Source of the DNA: Beijerinckiaceae bacterium | GTDB lineage: Bacteria; Pseudomonadota; Alphaproteobacteria; Rhizobiales; Beijerinckiaceae | Assembly (NCBI GenBank): GCA_027531565.1 | Contig: JAPZSB010000007.1 | Coordinates: 682,001 to 746,000 of the forward strand | Direction: 5' to 3' | DNA: 64,000 nt | Shown here: piece by piece, positions 8,807 to 17,470 of the stretch | Layout of the letters: each line of letters begins with the position of its first letter | Position numbering within the stretch: the first letter of the stretch is position 1 | Position numbers and translations under genes: made by a program | Notes under the pieces: generated by a model | What the model was told of the DNA's origin: nothing | Seen by the model: only the letters and a program-made list of their open reading frames with translations | Databases searched by the model: none

Positions 8807-9670
8807 TCAGCCGAGACCCAGAGCGCGGATGGCGTTCTGCTTCAGGATCAGGTCATGCACCTCGGGCCTGAAGCCGGCCTCGCGGAACTGCTCGATCCAG
8901 CGATCCGGCCGGATGAGCGGGAAATCGGAGCCGAACAGCATCTTCGACTTGAGCTGGCTGTTGGCATACTGGACAATCTGCGGCGGGAAGTATTTCGGCA
9001 TCCAGCCAGAGAGGTCGATGTAGACATTCGGCTTGTGCAGGGCCATCGACAGCGCCTCGTCCGTCCAGGGCCAGGAGGGATGGGCGAGGATGATCGTCAT
9101 GTCCGGGAAATCGACCGCGACATCGTCGATATGGATCGGCTGCGAATATTTCAGCCGCATGCCGCCGCCACCGCGCATGCCGGTGCCGATGCCGGAATGG
9201 CCGGTATGGAAGATCGCCGGCAGCTTGTAATGGTTGATCAGTTCGTAGAGCCCGTATGCGATCCGGTCATTCGGAAAGAACCCCTGGCAGGTCGGGTGGA
9301 ACTTGAAGCCGCGCACCGCCCCGCTCTCGACCAGATCGCGCGCCTCGCGGACGCCCATCTTGCCCTTGTGCGGATCGATGGAGGCGAAAGCCAGCATGAT
9401 GTCGCTGTGCTCGCGCGCCGCATCGGCAATTTCCTCGTTCGGGATACGGCGGTTGCCGATCTGGAATTCGGTATCGACCGTGAACATCACGAGGCCGATC
9501 TTCCATTCGCGATAGAGTTTCAGCGTCTCGGCAATGGTCGGCCGCTTGCCGACCTTGAAATACCGGCTGGCCGCCTCGTCATAGGGCGCCCAGTAGACAT
9601 CGGCATCCTGCCGGCAGGAAACCTCCGCATGGGTGTGGACATCGATGGCGACAAGCTCGTCGATCTTCAT
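8807..9670 (-). CDS. Amidohydrolase-2 family hydrolase, candidate beta-ketothioester deacetylase
   Basis: Metal-dependent TIM-barrel hydrolase of 287 residues, starting MKIDELVAIDVHTHAE. Visible ligands are HTH (residues 12-14), H in FKFHPTCQG (about 140), H in IFHTGHSGIG (about 175), HPSWPW (about 215) and the late FGSDFPLI with Asp (about 260). Members near aryl-CoA ligases have been proposed to cleave the acetyl unit from beta-keto-aryl thioesters, replacing a thiolase. No thiolase is present in this operon, which fits that idea. It lies 11 bases after the ligase gene. Substrate is inferred from context. Confidence 0.85.
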   Translation of the reverse strand: MKIDELVAIDVHTHAEVSCRQDADVYWAPYDEAASRYFKVGKRPTIAETLKLYREWKIGLVMFTVDTEFQIGNRRIPNEEIADAAREHSDIMLAFASIDPHKGKMGVREARDLVESGAVRGFKFHPTCQGFFPNDRIAYGLYELINHYKLPAIFHTGHSGIGTGMRGGGGMRLKYSQPIHIDDVAVDFPDMTIILAHPSWPWTDEALSMALHKPNVYIDLSGWMPKYFPPQIVQYANSQLKSKMLFGSDFPLIRPDRWIEQFREAGFRPEVHDLILKQNAIRALGLG

Positions 9671-9681
9671 CGCGGCATTCC

Positions 9682-11526
9682 TCAGCTCTCGGGCAGGATG
9701 GCATCGGGGACGGGCGGCTCGGCATAGAGCGCCTCGACCAACCCGGCGCGCCGGCTCAGCACGGCGCGCTGGTTGATCGAGCCCTTGTCGGTGATCTCGT
9801 TGGCATCGATGGAGGGCAATTCCGCCAGCAGCAGGATGCGGGTGACGCGGTTGGAGGAGCCGGTGCTGGCCTTGGCGAACTGGCCGAGCCGCGTCGCGAA
9901 ACGTCGACGCAGGGCCGGATCGGCCAGCACGGCGGCATCGGGCGTCGAGGAAGGCGCGGCAATCGCCGCCCGGCACGCCGCGACATCCGGGAAGACCAGC
10001 ACCCGCACATCGTCGCGGTCATGGCCGGCAATCACCACGTCCCGGGCCAGGGGCGCGAACGCCGAAATGAGCCGGGCGCGGAGCGGGCCGACGCTGACCC
10101 AGGTGCCGGTGACGAGCTTGAAATCCTCCGAAACGCGGCCATCGAAGATGAAGCCACCCTCCGGGCGCCCCGGCTCGGCATAGCGCAGGGCATCGCCGAG
10201 GCAGTAGAACCCGTCCTCGTCGAAGGCCTTCGCGGTCTGGGCCGGATCCCGCCAGTAGCCCGGCATGATCGTCGGGCCGCGGAGCCGCGCCTCGAGCTTT
10301 CCGGCATTGGGCACGAGCTTCAGTTCGAGCCCCGGCAGCGGCAGGCCGACAAGGCCCGGCCGCGCGGTTTCCTTCGTGCAGGCCAGTGCCGCCGGCGCGG
10401 TCTCGGTGGCGCCGAGGCCGGTCACCATCAGGATCCGCTCGCCGATCGTCTCGACGGCGATCTCGTCGAGAGCCGTCGCCACATGCGGCGGCAGGCCGGC
10501 ACCGGCATAGAAATTGGCGCGCAGCCGGCTGAAATAGCTCTCGCGCAAGGCGCCATCGGTCCGAAGCCGGGCGACCAGCTCCTCGAAGCCCTTGGGCACG
10601 TTGAGATAGAAGGTCGGCGCGATCTCCTTGAGATTTCGGACGGTTTCCTCGATGCCGCCCGGCAGCGGCTTGCCATGGTCGATGTAGAGCGAGCCGCCAT
10701 TGCTCAGCGCCAGGCCGAAATTGTGATTGCCGCCGAACGTGTGGTGCCAGGGCAGCCAGTCCACCATGACCGGCGGCTCCTCCTTCACGAAGGGCAGCCA
10801 GTGCCGCAGCATCGCCTGGTTGGCGGCGAGCATGCGATGGGTGTTGATGACGCCCTTCGGCTGGCCGGTCGAGCCGGAGGTGAACAGCACCTTGGCGATG
10901 GTTTCCGGCCCGACCGCCGCATGCGCGGCCGTGACCCGGGCATCCGCCTCGTCGCCGTCCAGCAGGGCCGCAAAGGGCGTCGTTGCAAGGCCGTCGATCC
11001 GGCCCTCGGTGCAGACGATCTCGCAATCCGGCGGGGCGATGGCCCGCAGCGCGCGCTCGAACGGCGCGGCGCGGTTCACGAAGATCAGGCCCGGAGTGAG
11101 CCGGCCGATAATGTGGCGCAGCTTCTCGAAATCGGTGGAAACGAGCGAATAGGCGGGCGAGATCGGCGCGACCGGTACGCCGATCCGCATCGCCGCCAGC
11201 ACGAGGAGTCCCTGTTCGATATCATTCCCGGAGAGAATGGCGATCGGTCGTTCGGCCGAAACCCGGCGCCCCATCAGGGAGGAGGCAATTCGGCGAGACA
11301 ACGACAGCGCCTCGGCAAAGGTCAGCCGGCGCCATTCGCCACCCTGCACGCGCTCGGCAAGGAACACCCGGCCCGGCGCAGCGGAAGCCCAATGGTCGAG
11401 CGCATCGGTCATCCGGTCAGGCAGGGTATCCAATGCTTCGACCGAACGGACGAGCTGCACACCCGACGGCCTCGCTTCGAGGACGGGCGTCAAGACGCCG
11501 AGGGCAACATCCCGGAATGCAGCCAT
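9682..11526 (-). CDS. Feruloyl-CoA-synthetase-like acyl-CoA ligase
   Basis: ANL-superfamily adenylating enzyme of 614 residues that would activate a hydroxycinnamate with ATP and CoA. The P-loop-like motif LFTSGSTGQPKGVINTH is near residue 205; further motifs are WLPWHHTFGGNHN, the ATP-binding GLGATETAP (about 370) and FYCLGDALRY with the conserved Asp (about 450). The set (LPWHHTFGG, FDGRVSEDFKLVTGTWV, ANEITDKGSINQRAVL) is characteristic of the feruloyl-CoA synthase group rather than of fatty-acid ligases. Within the operon it follows the enoyl-CoA hydratase by 73 bases and precedes the amidohydrolase by 11. Exact substrate (ferulate, p-coumarate, caffeate) cannot be read from sequence. Confidence 0.88.
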   Translation of the reverse strand: MAAFRDVALGVLTPVLEARPSGVQLVRSVEALDTLPDRMTDALDHWASAAPGRVFLAERVQGGEWRRLTFAEALSLSRRIASSLMGRRVSAERPIAILSGNDIEQGLLVLAAMRIGVPVAPISPAYSLVSTDFEKLRHIIGRLTPGLIFVNRAAPFERALRAIAPPDCEIVCTEGRIDGLATTPFAALLDGDEADARVTAAHAAVGPETIAKVLFTSGSTGQPKGVINTHRMLAANQAMLRHWLPFVKEEPPVMVDWLPWHHTFGGNHNFGLALSNGGSLYIDHGKPLPGGIEETVRNLKEIAPTFYLNVPKGFEELVARLRTDGALRESYFSRLRANFYAGAGLPPHVATALDEIAVETIGERILMVTGLGATETAPAALACTKETARPGLVGLPLPGLELKLVPNAGKLEARLRGPTIMPGYWRDPAQTAKAFDEDGFYCLGDALRYAEPGRPEGGFIFDGRVSEDFKLVTGTWVSVGPLRARLISAFAPLARDVVIAGHDRDDVRVLVFPDVAACRAAIAAPSSTPDAAVLADPALRRRFATRLGQFAKASTGSSNRVTRILLLAELPSIDANEITDKGSINQRAVLSRRAGLVEALYAEPPVPDAILPES

Positions 11527-11599
11527 GGTTCCTCCCCTGGGCCAGACCGGTTCTGTCGCCGGCTGCGCCCCGTCCTTCCGGCTGGCCCGTCGCTACGGG

Positions 11600-12385
11600 T
11601 CAGCCATGCGTGATCTTCCGCGCCCGCTTCTCGAGGAAGGCGCGCAAACGCTCCTGTGCTTCCGGCGTCGCTTCCGCGATCGCGGCCATCAGCGATTCCG
11701 TGAAAAGCCCGGCCTCCGGGCTCGATTCGGCGATATGAGGCAACGCCTGGAGCACGGCATAGTTCGTCATCTGCGCATTGCCCGCCGCCCTGTGCGCGAG
11801 TTCGAGCGCCTTGGCCCGGCCTTCGCCGGCCGGCACCAGATATTGCGCGGCACCCATTCGATGCCCCTCTTCCGCCGAGAGCGTTCGCCCGGTGAGCATC
11901 AGGTCCTGCACCATCGGCACGCCGATCAGCCGCGGGATGCGCATCGAGCCACCGCCGCCGAGGAAGATGCCCCTCTGGCCTTCCGGCAGCGCGAAATAGG
12001 CCGAGGCCTCCGCCACGCGGATATGGGACGCAGCGGCGAGTTCGAAGCCGCCGCCGACAACGGCGCCATGCAGCACCGTGAAGACCGGCACCGCCGCATA
12101 CTGGATGGCCCGGAAGGCCTCGTGCCACATCCGTGAATGCAGGATGCCCCTGAAGAGGTCGGGCTCGCCGGTCACCTCGCCGAGATCGAGGCCGGCGCAG
12201 AAATGATCTCCGCGACCATGGATGACCACGGCCCGCACCCCCTCGGGCAGATCACGGAAGAAGGCAGCGAGGCCGAGGATCGTGCGGTCATCGAGGGCAT
12301 TCCGCTTTGCAGCGCGGTTCAGGGCCAGCAGGGCGACCGGGCCATCCCTCTCGAGCACCAGCGTCGGCGGCAGATGATCCGTCAT
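11600..12385 (-). CDS. Enoyl-CoA hydratase/isomerase family (crotonase fold)
   Basis: 261 residues starting MTDHLPPTLVLERDGPVALL. The crotonase oxyanion-hole segments are visible: RAKRNALDD (residues 24-32), HFCAGLDL (about 65) and HGAVVGGGFELAAAS (about 105), followed by FALPEGQRGIFLGGGGS. First gene of the minus-strand aryl-CoA operon. It probably hydrates the hydroxycinnamoyl-CoA made by the ligase; whether it also cleaves it to an aldehyde is unclear, and the SDR plus amidohydrolase downstream favour hydration only. Upstream lies an inverted-repeat operator and the divergent MarR gene. Confidence 0.9.
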   Translation of the reverse strand: MTDHLPPTLVLERDGPVALLALNRAAKRNALDDRTILGLAAFFRDLPEGVRAVVIHGRGDHFCAGLDLGEVTGEPDLFRGILHSRMWHEAFRAIQYAAVPVFTVLHGAVVGGGFELAAASHIRVAEASAYFALPEGQRGIFLGGGGSMRIPRLIGVPMVQDLMLTGRTLSAEEGHRMGAAQYLVPAGEGRAKALELAHRAAGNAQMTNYAVLQALPHIAESSPEAGLFTESLMAAIAEATPEAQERLRAFLEKRARKITHG

Positions 12386-12425
12386 GACCCCTCCTCGCGC
12401 CCTCCCGGTGACGCGGCCTTTCTGA

Positions 12426-12444
12426 TCGTCATAATGCATAACGA
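12426..12444. promoter_or_regulatory. Candidate MarR operator 1
   Basis: TCGTCAT-AATGC-ATAACGA forms an inverted repeat of 7-bp arms (6 of 7 positions symmetric) with a 5-base centre. It lies 41 bases upstream of the hydratase start and about 100 bases upstream of the divergent MarR gene. The surrounding 26 bases match operator 2 at 21 positions, with both arms identical. Confidence 0.7.
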
Positions 12445-12542
12445 TATAGCCTGGTCAAGCGATCCTGCCGGGGCAGGACCGGCAGGCGGTTGACCGGCAG
12501 GCCAGATCAGGCACAAGAGGCGGGATCCCGTTCCGAGGCCCC

Positions 12543-13070
12543 ATGCCGAAAAAATCGACCCATTCCGCGCCTCCTGCCCGCGATCCGGCGGAAACGTTCG
12601 ATTCCGAGCTGGATTTCGGCCCCCTCACCCGACGCCTTGGCTATGTCGTCCGGCGGGCGCAGATTGCCATCTTCCAGAGTTTCTTCCAGACGATGAATGC
12701 TGCGGAAATCAGCCCCGCGCAGTATTCCGCACTGGTGATCATCGCGCACAATCCCGGCCTTTCACAAACCCGGGTTGCCGATGCGCTGGCGATCAAGAAG
12801 GCCAATTTCGTCGCCCTGGCGCGGGAACTCGAGCAGCGCGGCTTCGTCGAGCGGCGCGCCATTCCGGGTGACAAACGCTCCCTCGCCCTGCATCTGACAC
12901 AGGCGGGCAGGCTAGCCTATTCCGAGCTGGACAGGCTGTCCGAGGAGCATGAGGCAAAGCTGCGCGAGGCGATCGGCATCGAGGCCTATGATGCACTATT
13001 CGCGCCGCTGATCCGGCTCGCGAAGGTGAATTCCGGCGCGGCCCTGCCGCCGGATCGGGACCCGGATTGA
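12543..13070 (+). CDS. MarR-family regulator of the aryl-CoA operon
   Basis: 175-residue winged-helix repressor-like protein. The helix-turn-helix region is around residues 75-110 (PGLSQTRVADALAIKKANFVALARELE), then the wing with RRAIPGDKRSLALHLT. It is divergent from the hydratase-led operon and followed by the DctP gene in the same direction. MarR regulators of this context (HcaR/CouR type) are typically released from DNA by hydroxycinnamoyl-CoA thioesters, so the same inducer logic is likely here. Two matching inverted repeats at 12426 and 13083 are its probable binding sites. The N-terminal 25 residues are polar and may be disordered. Confidence 0.9.
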   Translation: MPKKSTHSAPPARDPAETFDSELDFGPLTRRLGYVVRRAQIAIFQSFFQTMNAAEISPAQYSALVIIAHNPGLSQTRVADALAIKKANFVALARELEQRGFVERRAIPGDKRSLALHLTQAGRLAYSELDRLSEEHEAKLREAIGIEAYDALFAPLIRLAKVNSGAALPPDRDPD

Positions 13071-13082
13071 CAAACTCCAAGG

Positions 13083-13101
13083 TCGTCATATCCTATAACG
13101 A
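13083..13101. promoter_or_regulatory. Candidate MarR operator 2
   Basis: TCGTCAT-ATCCT-ATAACGA, with the same arms and spacing as operator 1, lies between the MarR stop and the DctP start (39 bases upstream of the DctP ATG). Its presence implies that the transporter receptor gene has its own promoter in the same regulon. Confidence 0.7.
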
Positions 13102-13139
13102 AATAGCCGGCACAAGCCGCATTCGGAGGGAGGACGACC

Positions 13140-14264
13140 ATGACGGACACCAAGGGGGCCGGCTCGCCCGCGCCCGGAACTTCGCGGCGGAACCTGCTTG
13201 CCGGCGGGGTCGCCGCAGCCGGCACGGCGATCGCTGCGCCGGCCATCGCACAGAGCAACCCGCAGCTGACGTGGCGCATGCCGATGTTCGTGCCGCGGAC
13301 GGTCGATTCCGTTGTCGAGGCGGCAAATGACTTTGCGCGGCGGGTTGCGGATTCGACCGACGGAAAATTCCAGATCCAGCGGTTCAGCGCCGGGGAGATC
13401 GTGCCCGGCGGCCCGGCCGTCCTGGATGCGGCGGAGGCCGGCACGGTCGAATGCGCGTTCACCCTCTCCTATTATTCGTTTGGCAAGGACCCGGCCTATG
13501 CGTTCGGCTCCACGCTGCCGTTCGGTTTCAACACGCGCGGCCAGGCGGCCTGGCTGTTCAAGGGCGGCGGCCTCGCGCTGCTGAACGAGTTCTTCAATGC
13601 CCGTGGGACGCATGGGCTGCCCGTCGGCAATTCGACAGCCCAGATGGGCGGGTTCTTCCGCAAGGAAATCAACACGGTTGATGACCTCAAGGGCCTGAAG
13701 ATGCGGATCCCCGGTCTCGGCGGCACGGTCATGGCGAAGCTCGGCGTGGTGCCCCAGCAATTGCCTCCGGGTGACATCTACCCTGCGCTGGAACGCGGTA
13801 CGATCGATGCGGCGGAATGGGCCGGCCCCTATGACGATTTCAAGTTCGGGCTGCACAAGGTCGCGCCGTATTATTACGCGCCGGGCTGGTGGGAGCCCCA
13901 GGCGACGATCATGGCCTTCGTCAACAAGGCGAAATGGGACGAACTGCCGAAACATTACAAGGCGATCCTCGAGGCGGCCGCTACCGCGACCTGGACCGGG
14001 CATGTCGCCCATTACGATACGATCAATTCCGGCGGCCTCCGCCAGCTCGCCGCAGCCGGGGCCAAGATCCGCTTCTTCTCCCCGCAGATCCTTGATGCGG
14101 CCTATGACGCCTCGTTCAAGGCCTTCGAGGAACTGCGCGCCAAGAGCCCCGATTTCGCGAAGATCTATCCGCACTGGAAGAAGTTCCTCGAGGAAAACGA
14201 GCTCTATGCCCGTGTCGGCGACGCGAGCTACGACAATTACATCTACAATCGGAAGACGCGCTGA
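13140..14264 (+). CDS. TRAP transporter receptor DctP, orphan, Tat-exported
   Basis: 374-residue periplasmic solute receptor of the DctP family. A Tat-type signal (TSRRNLLAGG then an Ala-rich core to AIAQS, about residues 15-37) precedes the mature domain, with the DctP hallmarks LKGLKMRIPGLGG (about 185) and WAGPYDDFKFGLHKVA (about 225), where the conserved Arg binds a carboxylate. No DctQ or DctM gene lies beside it; the nearest pair (48042-49953) already has its own receptor. It follows the MarR gene and its operator, so it probably captures the aromatic acid catabolised by the adjacent operon and docks to a membrane partner encoded elsewhere. Confidence 0.9.
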   Translation: MTDTKGAGSPAPGTSRRNLLAGGVAAAGTAIAAPAIAQSNPQLTWRMPMFVPRTVDSVVEAANDFARRVADSTDGKFQIQRFSAGEIVPGGPAVLDAAEAGTVECAFTLSYYSFGKDPAYAFGSTLPFGFNTRGQAAWLFKGGGLALLNEFFNARGTHGLPVGNSTAQMGGFFRKEINTVDDLKGLKMRIPGLGGTVMAKLGVVPQQLPPGDIYPALERGTIDAAEWAGPYDDFKFGLHKVAPYYYAPGWWEPQATIMAFVNKAKWDELPKHYKAILEAAATATWTGHVAHYDTINSGGLRQLAAAGAKIRFFSPQILDAAYDASFKAFEELRAKSPDFAKIYPHWKKFLEENELYARVGDASYDNYIYNRKTR

Positions 14265-14404
14265 TCCGCGGAATGCCGGTGCCCGGCTTTTCCGGTCGCG
14301 TCGCGTGGCCGGAATCCTCGCCTGAGTGAGAAAGGCCACAGCGTCCGGCGCGGCTTCGGTCCAGCATGACGGGCATGGAGCGGGTTTCCTGCCCGCCCCG
14401 TGAT

Positions 14405-14444
14405 GCAGGGCGGCAGGCCTTTCTCCCCCGGCGTGCCGCCCTGC
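14405..14444. other. Strong hairpin between dctP and the SGNH hydrolase
   Basis: GCAGGGCGGCA and TGCCGCCCTGC form a perfect 11-bp stem with an 18-base loop, 140 bases after the DctP stop and 47 bases before the next start. No T-run follows. It may be a Rho-assisted terminator or an mRNA 3' stabiliser for dctP. Confidence 0.45.
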
Positions 14445-14490
14445 GGGAACACGCATGCCGGGTGACCGGCACGGACAGAAGGAGGCCGGC

Positions 14491-16374
14491 ATGGCCAGCC
14501 CTGGCAGGACCGTCACGCAGCGAAGGGCCCGCCTCGCCGGGCTGGCCATGCTGGGGTTCCTCGGGGCCGGGCTGCCGGCTGCGGCCCAGAGCATCGAGTG
14601 GCATGTCGTCAACCGGTTCCGGCTTTTCACCGAACGCGCGGATTTCGAGCGGCATGAACAGGCCGCTGCCGACCGGTCGTCGATCCTCGAGACGGAACGC
14701 GCGCTCTCGGCCGGCCCGCGCGAGGGCTGGGCTGCCGCGATGCTCGGCCGGACCTGTCTGAAGCAGGGCGGCAACGAGATCCTGGGAACCTGCCGGCGCG
14801 ACGGTGTGCCGGAATCCTACCTCAGCCCTGCCAGCTTTCCGGTCCGCCTGTCCCTCGCCCCCGCCGGGCCAGCCGCAACGGCCTGCCGCTGGGTCTTCCG
14901 CGATCTCGCCACAGGCGCGCGGGAGGAGGTGCGGGGCGCCTGCCAAGGCCTCGAACGGCGCATCGCCGCAGGCCGTCGCCTCGCGGTCAGCGTCGCCGAC
15001 GCGGCAACACCGCGCGTGATTCTCGCCACGACGGATGTTGCGGTCCGGCATGTGCTGCTGGCCGGGATGGGCGATTCCATCGCCTCGGGCGAGGGCAACC
15101 CGGACCGGCCGGTCCGGCTGTCGGCGACGCGCGCCATGTGCTTCGACCGGTTCTTCTCCAACCGCGAATACTGGCGGCCGAGCCGGGAAGGCTATGCCCT
15201 CCGCACGGCCTGCCCGGCCAGTTCGGGGGAGGCCTCGACCGACGAGGAGCGGCGAGCCTGGGCCGCCCGGGCGGCACGCTGGACCAGCCCGGCCTGCCAT
15301 CGCTCCCTCTACAGCTACCAGATGCGCGCGGCGCTGGCGCTCGCCATCCGCAACCCCGACAGCGCCGTCACCTTCGTGCAGCTCGGATGCTCGGGCGCAA
15401 CGATCCAGGACGGCATCCTGAAATCGCGCAAGGCCCGCGAGTACTATTACGGGCAGACGATCGTCCAGTCGCAGATCTCGCTGATCGACCGCTACGTTCT
15501 CGATGCCGGCCGGCCCTTCGACGCGATCCTCTTGACGGTCGGCGCCAACGATATCGGCTTTTCCGGCCTTGTCGCCGATGTCATGCTGCAGCCGGGCAAG
15601 GAGCGCGAGGTCTTCGAGGCTGCGGGACTTGTCACCAGCGTGCGCGAGGCCGAGCGCGCGCTTGCGCAGGTGTTGCGGCCGAATTTCGAGACCCTGCGCC
15701 GACGGCTCGCCCCGGTGATTGCGGGGCGCGATCTCGGCAATGTCCTCTACACGATCTACGGCAACCCGGCCCGGCGCGACGCAATACGGGCCTGCCCGAA
15801 TTCGCGGCACGGATTTGACGTGCATCCCGGCTTCGGTGTCGACGGCGCCAAGGCGGCGGACGTCGTTCGGTTTGTCGATGGCACGTTCTTTCCGGCCCTC
15901 AGGGAGATGGCCGTTTGCGCGCCCTCCTCCGGCTGCCGCTCACCGGAGAGCCGGGCAATGACACTCGTCGACCGGCATCAGGATGCCTTCGCCCGGCATG
16001 GCTTCTGCGCCACGGGAACCGATGATCCGGATTTCGACCGCCAGTGCTTCCGGACGGATGGCCGGTCCTTTGCCACCGCGCCGCCCCCGGAAACCAGCGC
16101 ATTGGCCGGCGCCTGTGCCGGCCGCGAGGGCGAGTTCCGGCCCTATGCCTCGCGGCAACGCTGGGTCCGGACGGCCAATGACAGCTACTTCGCCGCGATG
16201 ACCTATCCGGACGAATTCCGGCGCCTCGCCGGCGACCTGCATGACGCGATCTGGGGCGCGACCAGCGCTGTCTATGGCGGGGCGATCCACCCGACGGCCG
16301 AGGGACATGCCGCGATGGCGGATGCGGCGCTGGTCGATCTGGCCCGGCGCCTCGGCATGAAGGGGTGGCAATAA
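14491..16374 (+). CDS. Secreted SGNH/GDSL hydrolase
   Basis: 627-residue exported esterase/lipase-like protein. The start MASPGRTV was chosen for its AAGGAGG 6-12 bases upstream. A signal peptide spans about residues 1-32 (LAGLAMLGFLGAGLPAAAQS). Residues 33-190 form a lead-in domain of unknown type. The hydrolase core has block I GMGDSIASGEG (Ser196), block III VGANDIGFSG (Asn353) and block V HPTAEGH with His near 600 preceding a short C-terminal helix. The core carries a long Cys-containing insertion (about 400-570). This organisation resembles large secreted SGNH enzymes of bacteria. Monocistronic between a DctP gene and a convergent acetamidase; substrate unknown. Confidence 0.85.
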   Translation: MASPGRTVTQRRARLAGLAMLGFLGAGLPAAAQSIEWHVVNRFRLFTERADFERHEQAAADRSSILETERALSAGPREGWAAAMLGRTCLKQGGNEILGTCRRDGVPESYLSPASFPVRLSLAPAGPAATACRWVFRDLATGAREEVRGACQGLERRIAAGRRLAVSVADAATPRVILATTDVAVRHVLLAGMGDSIASGEGNPDRPVRLSATRAMCFDRFFSNREYWRPSREGYALRTACPASSGEASTDEERRAWAARAARWTSPACHRSLYSYQMRAALALAIRNPDSAVTFVQLGCSGATIQDGILKSRKAREYYYGQTIVQSQISLIDRYVLDAGRPFDAILLTVGANDIGFSGLVADVMLQPGKEREVFEAAGLVTSVREAERALAQVLRPNFETLRRRLAPVIAGRDLGNVLYTIYGNPARRDAIRACPNSRHGFDVHPGFGVDGAKAADVVRFVDGTFFPALREMAVCAPSSGCRSPESRAMTLVDRHQDAFARHGFCATGTDDPDFDRQCFRTDGRSFATAPPPETSALAGACAGREGEFRPYASRQRWVRTANDSYFAAMTYPDEFRRLAGDLHDAIWGATSAVYGGAIHPTAEGHAAMADAALVDLARRLGMKGWQ

Positions 16375-16375
16375 C

Positions 16376-16392
16376 GCGGCGGAAACCGCCGC
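16376..16392. terminator. Candidate bidirectional terminator hairpin
   Basis: GCGGCGG-AAA-CCGCCGC, a perfect 7-bp stem with three-base loop, lies between the convergent SGNH hydrolase and acetamidase genes (40-base gap). No T-run is present. Confidence 0.4.
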
Positions 16393-16414
16393 CGCCGCCC
16401 CGTGCGGGCCCACC

Positions 16415-17356
16415 TCAGCGCGGGCCGACCAGATAGTCCTTCCGCAGCATGCAATGCACGCCCTTGTGCTGGTTCACCGTCTGGGTGATGCGCAGATCCG
16501 CGGCGATGGAGCAGAGCCCGTAGGCCTGTTCGCGCGTCAGGCCCGTCCGCTCGACCACGAGGGCGATCATGTCACGCAGGGCCTTCTCGGCGCATCTGTC
16601 GAGATCGGGATCCATGCCGCAGGTGATGACATGGGTCGGCGTCTCGGCGCGCGGATAGGTGAAGCGCAGGTCCTTCCGCACGACGAATTCGAACGTGCCG
16701 ACAAGCGCGGTCTCGATCGCGGTCACGTTCACCTCGCCATCGCCCTGGAGGGCATGGCCATCCCCGCAGGAGAAGTTCGCCCCCTCGACAAAGACCGGCA
16801 GGTAGAGCGTGGCGCCGGCCACCAGCTCCTTGTTGTCGATATTGCCGCCGAAGGCGCGGGGGATGATCGAGGTGCAGCGCCCCCAGGCCGGGGGCGGGGC
16901 GACGCCCATCACCCCGAAAAACGGCGCCAGTGGCAATTCGAGCCCCCAGGGCATGGTCCCGACCATCCGCTTCGCATCGAGTGCGACATGCATGAGGTGA
17001 TAGGTCGGGAAATCATCCGGCAGGGTGCCGGCCAGCGGGCGGTTGAAATTGAAGCCCCAATCCTGATGCAGGCCGATCTCGCGGATCCGCACCTCGAGCA
17101 CGTCGCCCGGGCTGGCGCCCTCGACATGGACAGGCCCGGTGAGGATATGGGGCCCGAACGGCAGGCCGACCTGCGCCGCATGGATGGCATGAAGTTCCGG
17201 CGGCACATGGAAGCCGGCCGGCGGCAGCACCTCGCGCGTGCCGGAGACGCTGCTGATCCGCACGGTTGCGCCATCGGGCACGCGGAGGGCCGGCGCAAGA
17301 CCGGCCTCGAAATAACCCCAGTGGGCGGTTTCGGGAGAGGCCTTCAGTTCGAACAT
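16415..17356 (-). CDS. Acetamidase/formamidase family protein
   Basis: 313-residue hydrolase of the FmdA/AmdA family, which releases ammonia from short amides. The start MFELKAS has AGGACC upstream. Family landmarks are GPVHVEGASPGDVLEV (about residues 95-110), FGGNIDNKEL (about 185), GANFSCGDGHALQGDGEVN (about 210-230) with the HA.QGDGE segment, and the C-terminal INxxK-like NQHKGVHCML. It stands alone, divergent from the LOG gene. Substrate could be formamide, acetamide or another small amide. It lies just upstream of the cyclic-amidohydrolase operon but is not part of it. Confidence 0.88.
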   Translation of the reverse strand: MFELKASPETAHWGYFEAGLAPALRVPDGATVRISSVSGTREVLPPAGFHVPPELHAIHAAQVGLPFGPHILTGPVHVEGASPGDVLEVRIREIGLHQDWGFNFNRPLAGTLPDDFPTYHLMHVALDAKRMVGTMPWGLELPLAPFFGVMGVAPPPAWGRCTSIIPRAFGGNIDNKELVAGATLYLPVFVEGANFSCGDGHALQGDGEVNVTAIETALVGTFEFVVRKDLRFTYPRAETPTHVITCGMDPDLDRCAEKALRDMIALVVERTGLTREQAYGLCSIAADLRITQTVNQHKGVHCMLRKDYLVGPR

Positions 17357-17470
17357 CGCCAAGGGTCCTTTCCCGCGCGGAATCAACGCCCGATGTTGCA
17401 AATGCCCGGGGCTCCCGGCAAGGACTGATTGCAAGTACGGATTGTTTCCCCAGCCTGCGAGCGCGCTGCC

